Below the pieces are notes generated by a model, which searched no databases, was not told the DNA's origin, and saw only the letters and a program-made list of their open reading frames with translations. 64,000 nucleotides of DNA from Bradyrhizobium sp. CCBAU 51627 (GTDB taxonomy: Bacteria > Pseudomonadota > Alphaproteobacteria > Rhizobiales > Xanthobacteraceae), in assembly GCF_028128765.1 (NCBI RefSeq), contig NZ_LBJG01000025.1, positions 1 through 64,000 on the forward strand. The letters are read 5' to 3'. Numbering within the stretch: position 1 is the stretch's first letter; each line of letters begins with the position of its first letter. Both the position numbers and the translations under genes were made by a program. Below are positions 1-8,858 of the stretch, one piece after another.

Positions 1-537
1 CGCAAAGCCGCCCGCCCGCTACGGCGCTATGTGGGAGCGCGCGTCCGGGCGGCCTTGCTCTACCGAACTACACCACTACTGGGGACACGACCCTCGCCGC
101 CGTCCGGGGGCGGAAGCCGAACCAATACAAAGCGGAATGGTCCAAACGAGATCTTCGTTGGCGGGAAGTACGACTTGTGCGAATCCAAATGTCGGGCGCA
201 ATGATTTGCGCCGAGTTCCCGTTCGGAATGGGGCAAGCGTCTGATGAATACGCTCATCATAACCTCGCGTGCTCGGTAGATTGCGGTATCTCGAAAGGAG
301 CAGTTATGACGTGCAACTTGGCTGCTTGAGACGCGGCGGTCGACTCTGCGGGAGGTATTGGGCAGCCGGCTTGGAGTTGGCTTTGCTGAACCATCGCTTA
401 GATGCAAACCGGCGAAGCAAGCTCTCCTGCAGCCGGAGGACACCCTAGAGATCGGATCGCCGGTGCAGGGAAATAGCCAGAGTGAGTCCGCCCGGTAGGT
501 GGCGTAACCTCGCGAACACGCCTTGAGTTGAGGGGGT
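1..537. other. No gene recognised
   Basis: Open frames exist on both strands here, but none has a convincing ribosome binding site, recognisable domain or codon use like its neighbours. The first 100 bases on the minus strand contain a stretch resembling a tRNA D-arm (GTAGTTCGGTAGAGC, near 51-86), but I could not fold the rest into a cloverleaf. The region lies downstream of the minus-strand response regulator. Confidence 0.5.
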
Positions 538-1173
538 CTACTCCCGCGGTCGGCTCACATTGAGGGCATCGGCCATTCGGCTGAGCTCTGGAAGCGAACG
601 CGCCTTCATCTTCCGCATCAGATTGGTACGATGCACCTTCACAGTGGATTCGGCGATTCCGATCTCGTTGGCGATCTGCTTGTTAAGACGACCGGCTACG
701 ACATAGAGCATGATGTCACGCTCGCGGGAGCTGAGCGTGTCGAACCGCTCCCTGAGCGCAGCCAATGTCCTCTCACTCTCCCGACGAGCACGATCGCGAG
801 TGAGGCCGGCCTCAACTGCGTCAAGCAGGTCCTGATCACGGAATGGCTTTGTAAGGAACTCTATTGCGCCGCCCTTCATCGCTTGGACGGTCATCGGCAC
901 GTCAGCGTGCGCTGTGATGAAGATGATCGGCACTTGCCTGTTCGCGGCGGCGAGGTCGCGCTGAAGCTCAAGACCGCTTCGCCCCGGCATTCTCACGTCA
1001 AGCACTAGGCAAGTCGGGCCGTCCGGCGGATCGGCCTTGAGAAAGTCGGGAACAGATGAAAATTGTAGGGCCGGTAAGCCGACCGTCCGCAACAGCCGCA
1101 CGACAGAGTCGCGAAACTCGAGATCGTCATCAATAACCAAGACGCTGGGATTTGCCTCACCCATTCTCGGCAT
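538..1173 (-). CDS. FixJ/NarL-type two-component response regulator
   Basis: This 211-residue protein has the size and two-domain build of FixJ-type regulators. An N-terminal receiver (about residues 8-125) shows the acidic IDDD pocket, the phospho-acceptor Asp in LVLDVRMPG, the Thr of FITAH and the Lys of FLTKPF. A C-terminal LuxR-type helix-turn-helix follows (about 145-205), with LSSRERDIM and AESTVKVHRTNLMRKM. When phosphorylated it should bind DNA and activate transcription. It is divergent from a second receiver gene at 1396 and close to a giant sensor kinase at 1783-7719, the likely phosphodonor of both. The family and fold are clear; partner and targets are inference. The gene ends in a minus-strand TAG/TGA region with no recognisable gene downstream. 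Confidence 0.9.
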   Translation of the reverse strand: MPRMGEANPSVLVIDDDLEFRDSVVRLLRTVGLPALQFSSVPDFLKADPPDGPTCLVLDVRMPGRSGLELQRDLAAANRQVPIIFITAHADVPMTVQAMKGGAIEFLTKPFRDQDLLDAVEAGLTRDRARRESERTLAALRERFDTLSSRERDIMLYVVAGRLNKQIANEIGIAESTVKVHRTNLMRKMKARSLPELSRMADALNVSRPRE

Positions 1174-1271
1174 CCTGTGCGGGGGCCCGCAGTCTCTCCT
1201 CTTATGGTATCATTCTAAGCTCAAGTCGGCGAGCTGAACAGGCATCTTTTGTCTGAACGGATAGCATGAAG

Positions 1272-1289
1272 CCTAAGCCATGGCTTAGG
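1272..1289. promoter_or_regulatory. Perfect 18-bp palindrome between divergent response regulators
   Basis: CCTAAGCCATGGCTTAGG equals its own reverse complement. It sits 98 bases before one response regulator and 106 bases before the other. A second hairpin follows at 1306-1326 (TGTCGGGG, 5-base loop, CTCCGACA, one mismatch). The position fits an operator shared by both genes. No known consensus was matched. Confidence 0.5.
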
Positions 1290-1395
1290 GGCGGGGTTAT
1301 TGCATTGTCGGGGAATGTCTCCGACACTACAATTGCATGCAGGCGCGAGTATGCCGCCAGTGTGGTTGGAGCGCGGAAAGTGCCTGGAACCGGCA

Positions 1396-1788
1396 ATGTT
1401 AAACGAAACGCTGATAGCAGTCGTCGACGACGATCAGCTCTATCGTGAGTCGATGCAAAAGCTCGTGGCTTCAATGGGCTACACTGTCGAGTCGTTTCCG
1501 TCAGCAGCGGCTTTCCTGGCGTCAAGCGCTTTGCCGCTAACAGGCTGCTTGATCGCGGACGTTCACATGCCGGGAATGAGTGGAGTGCAGCTGCACAAAC
1601 ATTTGGTCGATAGCGGCTGCGCGATCCCGACAATCCTTGTTACCGCCTACCCCGATGACGCCGTTAGGGACCGGGCTCTAAAGGACGGAGTTGCTTGTTA
1701 CCTCGCTAAGCCGGTGGACGACCACCATCTTGAGCAATGCCTGCATTGGGCGCTGCAGTCAGGGACGTCGACTGGAGACAATTCATGA
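1396..1788 (+). CDS. Single-domain response regulator (receiver only)
   Basis: A 130-residue protein made of one CheY/FixJ-like receiver domain with no output domain. Visible residues are the acidic VDDD, the phospho-acceptor Asp in LIADVHMPG, the Thr in LVTAY and the Lys in YLAKP. The frame is open further upstream to 1300, but the receiver fold begins with LIAVVDDD, so ATG 1396 is preferred; the ribosome binding site is weak. The gene converges on the giant kinase gene: its TGA (1786-1788) abuts the kinase stop (1783-1785 on the other strand), so the ends share TCATGA. It may tune or divert phosphate from that kinase, as single receivers do in many phosphorelays. That role is inference. Confidence 0.85.
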   Translation: MLNETLIAVVDDDQLYRESMQKLVASMGYTVESFPSAAAFLASSALPLTGCLIADVHMPGMSGVQLHKHLVDSGCAIPTILVTAYPDDAVRDRALKDGVACYLAKPVDDHHLEQCLHWALQSGTSTGDNS

Positions 1789-4700
1789 CCCGTTGTCCGC
1801 AGGCAGCGTGAACTGAAACAGCGCGCCGCGAGGTTTGTTAGCTTCCGCCCACAACTTGCCCCCATGAGCATGGATAATGGAGCGGCAGATCGACAATCCC
1901 ATTCCTGTTCCGGTGGGCTTAGTAGTGTAAAAGGCGTCGAAAACTCGATCAAGATCCTGCGTATCAATACCAGGGCCAACATCGCGTACGGCTACCACGG
2001 TGCCTATTTCGTCTTTCTGAGTGCTGATGAAAAGCTCTCTTGCTTCATCTTCGACAGAGCTCATTGCTTCAGTCGCGTTGATAATCAAGTTTAGCAAGAC
2101 TTGTTGCAGCTGAATGCGATCCCCCCGAATCGGAAGAGATCCATCCGCAAGATGGGTTTGAACCGAAACTTCATTCCTTTGGGTCACGCTTTGTGCCAAT
2201 AGGAGCACTTCGTTGATCGCCGCGTTCAGGTCAAAGCTTTCTTTTCGTGGTGGTGCCTTCTTGATGTGATCACGCATGCGCCCAACGATGTCTCTGGCGC
2301 GGTCCGCGTCCCGGACAACGCAACTCAGCGCTTCCCTGACTTCACCTAGATTTGGCGGATTCATTTCCAAAAACCGCATTCCGGCACGAGCATTGTTGCG
2401 AGCGGTTGCAATCGGATGAAGTATTTCGTGAGAGAGCGAGGCCGCCAATTCTCCCATCAGACTCACGCGGTTCATGTGGGCGAAATCCAACTCGAGCTGG
2501 CGCAGCTTTTCACGTTCGTCCTGCGCCCGCCTTCGTTCCGTGACGTCGACTGTTGTCGTGATGACCTCAGCCAGCGTGCCGCTTGGGGAAAACACGTGAT
2601 GACTGGTTCCTTCAACCCATTTAATTGTATCATCAGGTAGAAGGAGCCTGAACTCGGAAATAAAATCTTTCTTCTGCAGCACAGCCTCCTGAACCGCCGC
2701 CCACACTCTGTCGCGGTCCTCCGGGTGAATGCGTTCCCACATACTTTGTCGACTTGGGAGCCCCTGTGTGGGATCAAACCCCCAGATCCTGTAGCTCTCG
2801 TCTGACCAATAGAGGTATCGCGTCGTTGTCGCGTCGTAGATCCAATTGCCGGTTCGGCTCAGTCTTTGTGCCTGGCTAAGCGCTTCCTCGACTCGCTTGC
2901 GCTCTGTCAGATCCAGAACGAACGCAAGGCGATCGCATCCGTCCTTGAACAGCGCGGCGCCAACAAGCACCGGGACGCGGCTGCCGTCTTTCCGAACGTA
3001 CTCCTTCTCAAATGGCTGCGCGATGCCCGTCGAGTTTAGTTCAGCTTGGGTGAGTGCGTCCTGCTCGCGCCATTCAGGCGGAGTCAACTCGGTCCAGCGT
3101 ACCCGACCTGAAACCAAGTCGTCACGGCTATATCTTATAAGACGTAGAAACGCGTCATTGGCCTCGAGAATCCGACCCTCGCGGTCAGCGATGAAGATGC
3201 CGATGATGTTTGCGTCGACCAAACGTCGAATCTTCTCTTCGCGATCCGCGAGGTCGTCATAGAGTCGCGAATTTTCGAGCGAGATCGCCGCCTGCGACGC
3301 GAGCACGGTCAGCAAGGCGACTCGATCGGGCGTAAACGCACGGGGAGTCAGATTATTCTCCAGGTAGAGAATGCCAGCCAGCTTTCCCTGGTTGATCAGC
3401 GGTAAACAGAGAATGGAGCGGAGATGACTTTCAACGATGTAGGGATCAGCGGAAAATGAATGGTGAGATGACGCATCATCTAGAATAACGCTTTGCCGCG
3501 TTCGCAGAACATATTGGAGCACCGATTCCGGCAGTACTGTCGAAGCCACGTCCTCGTCGCACAGATGCACGGTCACAACACCGCCGTCGGTCATAGCTTT
3601 GGCGGCGATCCGCTGCTCGGCCCCGCGCAAGAAAGTCAACAAGCCTCGTTCGGCGCCAGCCTGTTCAAGCGCCGTGCGCATAAGCATTTCGAGCAATTTC
3701 TCCAGCACTATCTCGCCCGATATGGCTTGCGATACCTTAATCACTGTTGCGAGGTCGAGTTGCTCGACAGACGCGGCGATTGTGCTCGTCGGAGCTGGGG
3801 CGGGCTCTTCCTTTCTGGGGCGCGGATACATCGCATCGAGTTGGCGTACCTTGCCATCCGCGCCCCAACGCAGGTAGCAATCCCTGGCGTTTCGCAGGTA
3901 TAGGTGCGCGATTTGCTCAAAGCCGCACGCGGTGTAAAAGCGAGCCGCCAACTCGTTTGCGAGCGCTTCGTTATGAACAAAGCCATTTGTCTGCGCAGAA
4001 CGGATGGCTTTTTCGTAAAGGTTCATGGCATCGAACTGGCGGCCTTCAATCCGGGCAATCTCCGCACCAACCAACGCGGCGCGGTCCTCGAAGTTTTCCG
4101 GGCAAGCCGTCGCCCAGACCGCGAGCTGTCGGTGGTGCGCGGCCAGCGCGCTGACATGCTCTCGCCATTGGCCAGCCGCCGCGTACGCGCAGGATGCTGC
4201 TCTGGAGAGCGCGCTGTAAAAGTGATATTCCGCGCATTCGAAAAAAGACGCCGATGTCGGCTGCAGCTGTTGCGCGTGCGATGACGCCTCGAGGGCACTT
4301 GAATAGTCGCCGGCAAAGAAGCGTGCCTGCAGCTTGCGTGTCCAATACGAGCCCGCGGCCAATGCCAAGTCTCGGTTTCTGCAGAAGCGCGACTCCAGTA
4401 GCAGTTCGTCAAACTGTCCGTCGTCGAAACAACCGAAGGTCGGCGTTAAGCCGCGAAGGGTCCGAATTAACCCAAGCTGGCCGGCGATGGAGTCGACCGC
4501 AAAGCCGAACTGTATGTTCCGAGCGAAAGCAAGTCCATGCTCGACGTCGACTTGCACCTTATCGAGAGGATCGCCCGACTTGAGAAGGTAGGTGTTCAGG
4601 TGGGTGTAGTAGTAAGCCGCAAAAGTGAGATCGCCAATTTGATTTGCGGTCTCAAACGCGCGCTTGAGCACATTGCGACCTTCCTGGACATGTTTCGTCC

Positions 4701-7700
4701 AGAACATGAGTAAATATCCAAAATTCAAATAGGTCCTGGCTTGAAAGCGCTTTAAGCCGCGCTGTTCGACCAGTTCATAACCGAGACGGCCGAATCGAAG
4801 TCCCATCTCGTAATCGCCAAATTCTGGTCCAGCAAGCCTGCCAAGCACTGCATAGGCGTAGCACGAGCCGTCACAATTGCCGCCCTCGAGGCTGAGATTG
4901 ACGGCTCGACAGATCACCATCGAACGTAGTTTCGCATCCGTATAGTGTGCAGGCGGCCCCAGCTTCGTCAGGACATCGAGGGTCGCGAGTGATGTAGCAT
5001 TGCTCATCAATGGTAGATCAATGAGGGTTTCTATCGTGCGTGAGCCAAGTTGGGACCAGATCCGTTCGTATTCCTGCCGGGCCTCGTTCTCCGTCGGGTG
5101 CGGCGACCAGTCGATGCCTAGGTGGCGGAGATAGTCGAGACCAACTGTGATCGCGCGGCTGCCCTGATCCAGGGTCGTGTAGAGATCCACCTGCAGGCAA
5201 GTGACGCGGGCTCGTTCGAGCGTCGTTTCGGCACGGGCCGACAGCACCGCCAATCGCCGCTCGGCTTCCACTAGTGCGCCAGTGAGGAACTCACATTCGG
5301 CCCGATGCAGTTCCAGCTCGAAGATCAGGTCGCGCTTGCGCTCCCAAGCGTCGTCCGGCAGCAGTGCAGCGCCGGAGAGCATATAATTGAGCGCCGAGAC
5401 GTACGCAGTAGAGGCTTTGGCGCGCTCGCCCGCGAGCAAATTGAGTGCGGCGAGCCGTTCGCGCTCCTGCATCGAGGTCATTAAGCTTGACCCACGATTG
5501 AGCTGATTGACGATATCAAAGATTGCTTCCGGCCTTTCGGAGGGCGTGTTTGCCGCAAGCAGTCTTCCGATTCGAAGGTGCTCCTCGCCGCGCAATCCCT
5601 TGGGGATCAGCTCATAAGCAGCCTCCTGGACGCGATCGTGGACAAACCTGTAAGTGCCTGCCACAAGCTCGACCAGTTCCTGATGGCGCGCCGGCCACAG
5701 ACACTTATCGATCCGCTCCTCCGACATCCCCAGGACCATCGAAAGTGCTTGGCTTTCGGCGGTGCTTCCAAGACAAGCGAGTTGCTTCAATGAATTCTGC
5801 GTCTCAGTCGGCAGGCGCGTGAGCTTCCCAACCATAAGATCGACGACGTTATCGGTGTAGCCCTTGGCGTAGATGCGGTCGATATCCCAGGACCAGCGCG
5901 CGCCTTCGTGGTCGAATGTGAGTAAACCTTCCTCGACGAGCGAAATTAGGAATTGGACGACGAAAAACGGATTGCCACCCGTCTTCAAGCGCACCAGCTT
6001 CGCAATCGGCGCAGCGCGCTCGAATTCGCAGCGAAGAGCGTCCGCAACAAACTCCTCGACATCCTCTAGGCTGAGCGGCGCCAGCTTGATCTCCACGACT
6101 CTTCCGCCGGCCACCTTGATGTCGTGGAGCTTTCTCATTAGCGGATGGGTCGCGGCAACTTCGTTATCGCGATAGGCACCAATCAGCATGAGGTGCCGCA
6201 AATCTGAACGCGTCAGCAGGTCCTCAAAAAGATCCAGGGTTGCCGCATCGAGCCACTGCAGGTCGTCGAGGAAGAGCGTCAGTAGATGGTCGGGTCGCGC
6301 AAATGCGCCAATGAAGCGCCGAAACACGAGCTGAAAACGACTTTGTGACTGTTTTGGTGGCAGCTCAGGAACCGGCGGTTGGTCCCCTATGACTAATTTG
6401 AGCTCGGGTATGAGGTCGATCATGAGCCGCCCGTTCGAACCCAGCGCCTCTAGAAGGTCCTGGCGCCAGCTCGCCAACTCGGTGTCGCCTTTGCTGAGGA
6501 GAGGCCGGACGAGACCTTGAAAAGCCTGCACCAGTGTCGCGTAGGGGACGTCTCGCTTGTACTGCTCGAACTTGCCAGATGTGAAAAGGCCGCGCGGCGG
6601 CACTAGCACCTTGTGGAGTTCGTCAACGACTGAGGATTTGCCTATGCCCGAGTATCCTGAGATCAGCACCAACTCCGGCATTCCAGTCTTTATGATCCGA
6701 TTGAAGCAGGAAAGTAGCGCCGCGATCTCACGATCTCGCCCATACAGCTTCTCGGGTATCAGCAGCTGGTTCGGCGCGTCCTGCAGGCCGAGCGGGAATT
6801 CATCGCAGTGGTGGTGCGCTTCCCATTCCGCCAAACAGCGTCGCAGATCTCGTTCGGCTCCGCCGGCGGTCTGGTAACGATCCTCCGGTGTCTTGGCGAG
6901 AAGCTTCATGATGATCGCCGAGACAGGAATCGGGACACTCTTTAACCGCTCCCTTGGTGGAACCGGCTTTCTGGCGATATGGCAGTGCACCCACTCCATC
7001 GGATCGGTGGCTGTTAAGGGCAGAACCCCCGTGAGCATCTGGTAAAGGGTGACGCCGAGGGCGTAGAGATCGCTGCGAGAGTCAATCGATCGATTCATCC
7101 GTCCGGTCTGCTCCGGCGCCATGTAGGCGAGCGTACCTGCGATCGTCTCGGGAGGAGAAGGCGACTGACGTTCCCGCGCAAACCGGGAGGCGATGCCGAA
7201 CCCGGTTAGCCGCACCTCCCGGGTTGCTTCGTTGAGCAGCAGGTTGGCCGGCTTGATGTCTTTGTGAACGAGCCCGCGCTGATGAAGCTTCCCCAGAGCA
7301 GACGTAACGGCGATTGCCAAGCGCAAGAACCGTTCTACCTCTAAGGGCTTACCCAGCAAATGGCCGAGCGGCTCGCCACCTACATCATCGAGCACCAGCA
7401 CGATCCGACCGGCACCGCGCATCAGGTCGAGCGGCTGCGCCGCCCATGCCCCCTCGAGTTCATCTTTCAACTCGTATTCGTGCGCCAGGCGATCGAGTGT
7501 TGAGGGGGACGGGTGGTCGGCGGCAGAGGTAACAAGCAGGACGGCGGTCCGGTTGCCATTCTCGTCCAGTCGCCAGCCTCGGCTGAACACGCGCTCGCCG
7601 TCCTCCCACAACACCTGAGAGCTACCGTCCAAGCGGGTGACGTTCACTGCCTCACCATCTTCAGACCCAGCGTGGGGCATCGGCTTGAGTTCACTGATCA

Positions 7701-7719
7701 AGCTGTTCGCGCTCCACAC
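1783..7719 (-). CDS. Giant multidomain sensor: Ser/Thr-kinase-like, AAA ATPase, GAF, PAS, histidine kinase
   Basis: 1978 residues, matching the large trifunctional kinase/ATPase/histidine-kinase family. The N-terminal Ser/Thr-kinase-like domain (about 30-300) has the catalytic loop VHKDIKPANLLL (Asp154), but the metal-binding DFG reads GFG (173-175) and no VAIK-type lysine is visible, so phosphotransfer there may be lost. An AAA/NACHT-like ATPase follows, with Walker A GYSGIGKSS (Lys361) and Walker B LFLDD, then a long helical TPR-like middle. GAF (about 1335-1485), two PAS domains (about 1490-1735), HisKA with the phospho-His in SHEILHP (near 1763) and a HATPase with N, G1 and G2 boxes (NATEAM, DVGPGI, GTGMGLSI) complete it. 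No membrane segment is evident, so it is probably cytoplasmic. The start could instead be the Met at codon 14 (7680). It lies beside two response regulators, its likely targets. Confidence 0.92.
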   Translation of the reverse strand: MWSANSLISELKPMPHAGSEDGEAVNVTRLDGSSQVLWEDGERVFSRGWRLDENGNRTAVLLVTSAADHPSPSTLDRLAHEYELKDELEGAWAAQPLDLMRGAGRIVLVLDDVGGEPLGHLLGKPLEVERFLRLAIAVTSALGKLHQRGLVHKDIKPANLLLNEATREVRLTGFGIASRFARERQSPSPPETIAGTLAYMAPEQTGRMNRSIDSRSDLYALGVTLYQMLTGVLPLTATDPMEWVHCHIARKPVPPRERLKSVPIPVSAIIMKLLAKTPEDRYQTAGGAERDLRRCLAEWEAHHHCDEFPLGLQDAPNQLLIPEKLYGRDREIAALLSCFNRIIKTGMPELVLISGYSGIGKSSVVDELHKVLVPPRGLFTSGKFEQYKRDVPYATLVQAFQGLVRPLLSKGDTELASWRQDLLEALGSNGRLMIDLIPELKLVIGDQPPVPELPPKQSQSRFQLVFRRFIGAFARPDHLLTLFLDDLQWLDAATLDLFEDLLTRSDLRHLMLIGAYRDNEVAATHPLMRKLHDIKVAGGRVVEIKLAPLSLEDVEEFVADALRCEFERAAPIAKLVRLKTGGNPFFVVQFLISLVEEGLLTFDHEGARWSWDIDRIYAKGYTDNVVDLMVGKLTRLPTETQNSLKQLACLGSTAESQALSMVLGMSEERIDKCLWPARHQELVELVAGTYRFVHDRVQEAAYELIPKGLRGEEHLRIGRLLAANTPSERPEAIFDIVNQLNRGSSLMTSMQERERLAALNLLAGERAKASTAYVSALNYMLSGAALLPDDAWERKRDLIFELELHRAECEFLTGALVEAERRLAVLSARAETTLERARVTCLQVDLYTTLDQGSRAITVGLDYLRHLGIDWSPHPTENEARQEYERIWSQLGSRTIETLIDLPLMSNATSLATLDVLTKLGPPAHYTDAKLRSMVICRAVNLSLEGGNCDGSCYAYAVLGRLAGPEFGDYEMGLRFGRLGYELVEQRGLKRFQARTYLNFGYLLMFWTKHVQEGRNVLKRAFETANQIGDLTFAAYYYTHLNTYLLKSGDPLDKVQVDVEHGLAFARNIQFGFAVDSIAGQLGLIRTLRGLTPTFGCFDDGQFDELLLESRFCRNRDLALAAGSYWTRKLQARFFAGDYSSALEASSHAQQLQPTSASFFECAEYHFYSALSRAASCAYAAAGQWREHVSALAAHHRQLAVWATACPENFEDRAALVGAEIARIEGRQFDAMNLYEKAIRSAQTNGFVHNEALANELAARFYTACGFEQIAHLYLRNARDCYLRWGADGKVRQLDAMYPRPRKEEPAPAPTSTIAASVEQLDLATVIKVSQAISGEIVLEKLLEMLMRTALEQAGAERGLLTFLRGAEQRIAAKAMTDGGVVTVHLCDEDVASTVLPESVLQYVLRTRQSVILDDASSHHSFSADPYIVESHLRSILCLPLINQGKLAGILYLENNLTPRAFTPDRVALLTVLASQAAISLENSRLYDDLADREEKIRRLVDANIIGIFIADREGRILEANDAFLRLIRYSRDDLVSGRVRWTELTPPEWREQDALTQAELNSTGIAQPFEKEYVRKDGSRVPVLVGAALFKDGCDRLAFVLDLTERKRVEEALSQAQRLSRTGNWIYDATTTRYLYWSDESYRIWGFDPTQGLPSRQSMWERIHPEDRDRVWAAVQEAVLQKKDFISEFRLLLPDDTIKWVEGTSHHVFSPSGTLAEVITTTVDVTERRRAQDEREKLRQLELDFAHMNRVSLMGELAASLSHEILHPIATARNNARAGMRFLEMNPPNLGEVREALSCVVRDADRARDIVGRMRDHIKKAPPRKESFDLNAAINEVLLLAQSVTQRNEVSVQTHLADGSLPIRGDRIQLQQVLLNLIINATEAMSSVEDEARELFISTQKDEIGTVVAVRDVGPGIDTQDLDRVFDAFYTTKPTGTGMGLSICRSIIHAHGGKLWAEANKPRGALFQFTLPADNGS

Positions 7720-8448
7720 GCGGGGCGTCTCTCAGACATAGAGAAATGTACTCCGTCGTCCGTGAAATGCCATCCGCCGTTGGTCTTGCCAAGTAAAGGG
7801 AACGCCGGTCCTTCTTCATTTTAGCAACAAAGCGGGATTTGTCCGGCCTTTGACGCCACTGCGGCGGCCGCATAACGCAAAGTCAGGCGCCAAAACGTCG
7901 CGGAGAAGGAGGCGATTTGGAACCGAGAGTTCCGTAAGGCCAATGTTGCTGGAACGCGGGCCGCAATCTCGCGGCTAGGAAGACATGCCAACCGCTCCGG
8001 CTGACGGCCACTGGCAACTGCAAGGAGATATGCGACGGGTCCGTCAACCGCACTGAACGAGGATCTACAACTAACCGTCTCCCGCGCCTCGGGTACGGGC
8101 GAGACCTGGCGCTGATACGCGGCTCCAATCAGATACGCCGTCCGGCAGCTCCGACCAAGACTCGGCTGGCCGCTAATGTTGTGCTCGCTGATAGTCCGGG
8201 GTGCTCCCGGAGTGGAGAGTGCGAGCCGCATTGCGGAATAAATTCGCGAGGATTGTGGCGCCGCGGGACGGGGGCAATCGTATGGTCGGAGCGGACGAAC
8301 GCTAGTTGTTTCGAGTGCCCTAAGCTTTCGGATCATCGTCCTGCTCCCTTTTGGGTGCCCGAGCTCAACCCGTGCTTAATTGAGACGCTCGGGGCAATCC
8401 CATTAGTTTTGGCGCACTAGAAAATCACACCGATCAAAGGAGACTTGA
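7720..8448. other. About 730 bp with no recognised gene
   Basis: A minus-strand frame is open from 8336 to 7821, but its composition is Arg/Ser/Ala rich, it lacks a Shine-Dalgarno sequence and it matches no family I know. I treat it as non-coding or decayed sequence. It must hold the promoter of the giant kinase gene (starts at 7719) at its left end. Confidence 0.45.
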
Positions 8449-8559
8449 ATGCCTCATCGTCTGCCAGAAACTAATTCTCTCACGAGACCTGCCATTCTGG
8501 AGTCTGATCATGCGAAGAACCACAGTTCTCGTCGCCTCTGCTCTAATCAGTGCGTTTGC
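8449..8559 (+). CDS. Possible 36-codon upstream ORF overlapping the secreted-protein gene
   Basis: The best Shine-Dalgarno in this stretch (AAAGGAG, about 8436-8442) precedes ATG 8449, not the signal-peptide gene at 8510. The small frame runs out of phase through the first 50 bases of that gene and stops at 8557-8559. It has no recognisable domain. It could be a translated leader that couples or attenuates the downstream gene, or a chance frame. Confidence 0.25.
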
Positions 8560-8815
8560 TAATTCGGCGCTTGCGGCAGGGTCCACCTTAGACAGGGATA
8601 TCAACGCTGCTCCTACGGTCACAGCTGTCCACAGCAAAGCCGCTAATACGGCCGAGACAGGGAAAGCGTGCCGCGTTCACGTGACCTCATTCTATGAGTC
8701 CATAATGCTACGGCAAGCTGTTGCTGATGGTGCCGACGGCGCGTGGGTGTTAGCTACGCTCGATTCCGTGATGAATATTTTCAATAATCTCGGAGTGCCA
8801 AAATGCGGCGGCTGA
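8510..8815 (+). CDS. Small secreted or periplasmic protein of unknown function
   Basis: 101 residues. Residues 1-22 form a classic Sec signal peptide (Arg-Arg, hydrophobic core, cleavage after ALA at SALAAG). The mature part has two cysteines, at about residue 53 and near the C-terminus (KCGG), which could form a disulfide. GGAG lies 8 bases before ATG 8510. I do not recognise the family. It is followed after 43 bp by the ClpX-like gene on the same strand, so the two may be co-transcribed, though the codon use of the two genes differs. Short, signal-peptide-bearing orphans like this are common in rhizobial accessory DNA. Confidence 0.6.
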   Translation: MRRTTVLVASALISAFANSALAAGSTLDRDINAAPTVTAVHSKAANTAETGKACRVHVTSFYESIMLRQAVADGADGAWVLATLDSVMNIFNNLGVPKCGG

Positions 8816-8858
8816 ACCTGCCGGTTATCTGACCCACGACAATCCGCAGGGGCTGCTG

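Noticed and set aside
51..120. Possible tRNA gene on the minus strand
   Set aside because: A D-arm-like GTAGTTCGGTAGAGC is present, but the anticodon stem, T-arm and acceptor stem cannot be paired around it.
7821..8336. 171-codon open frame on the minus strand
   Set aside because: No ribosome binding site, no domain, residue composition typical of a random frame in GC-rich DNA.
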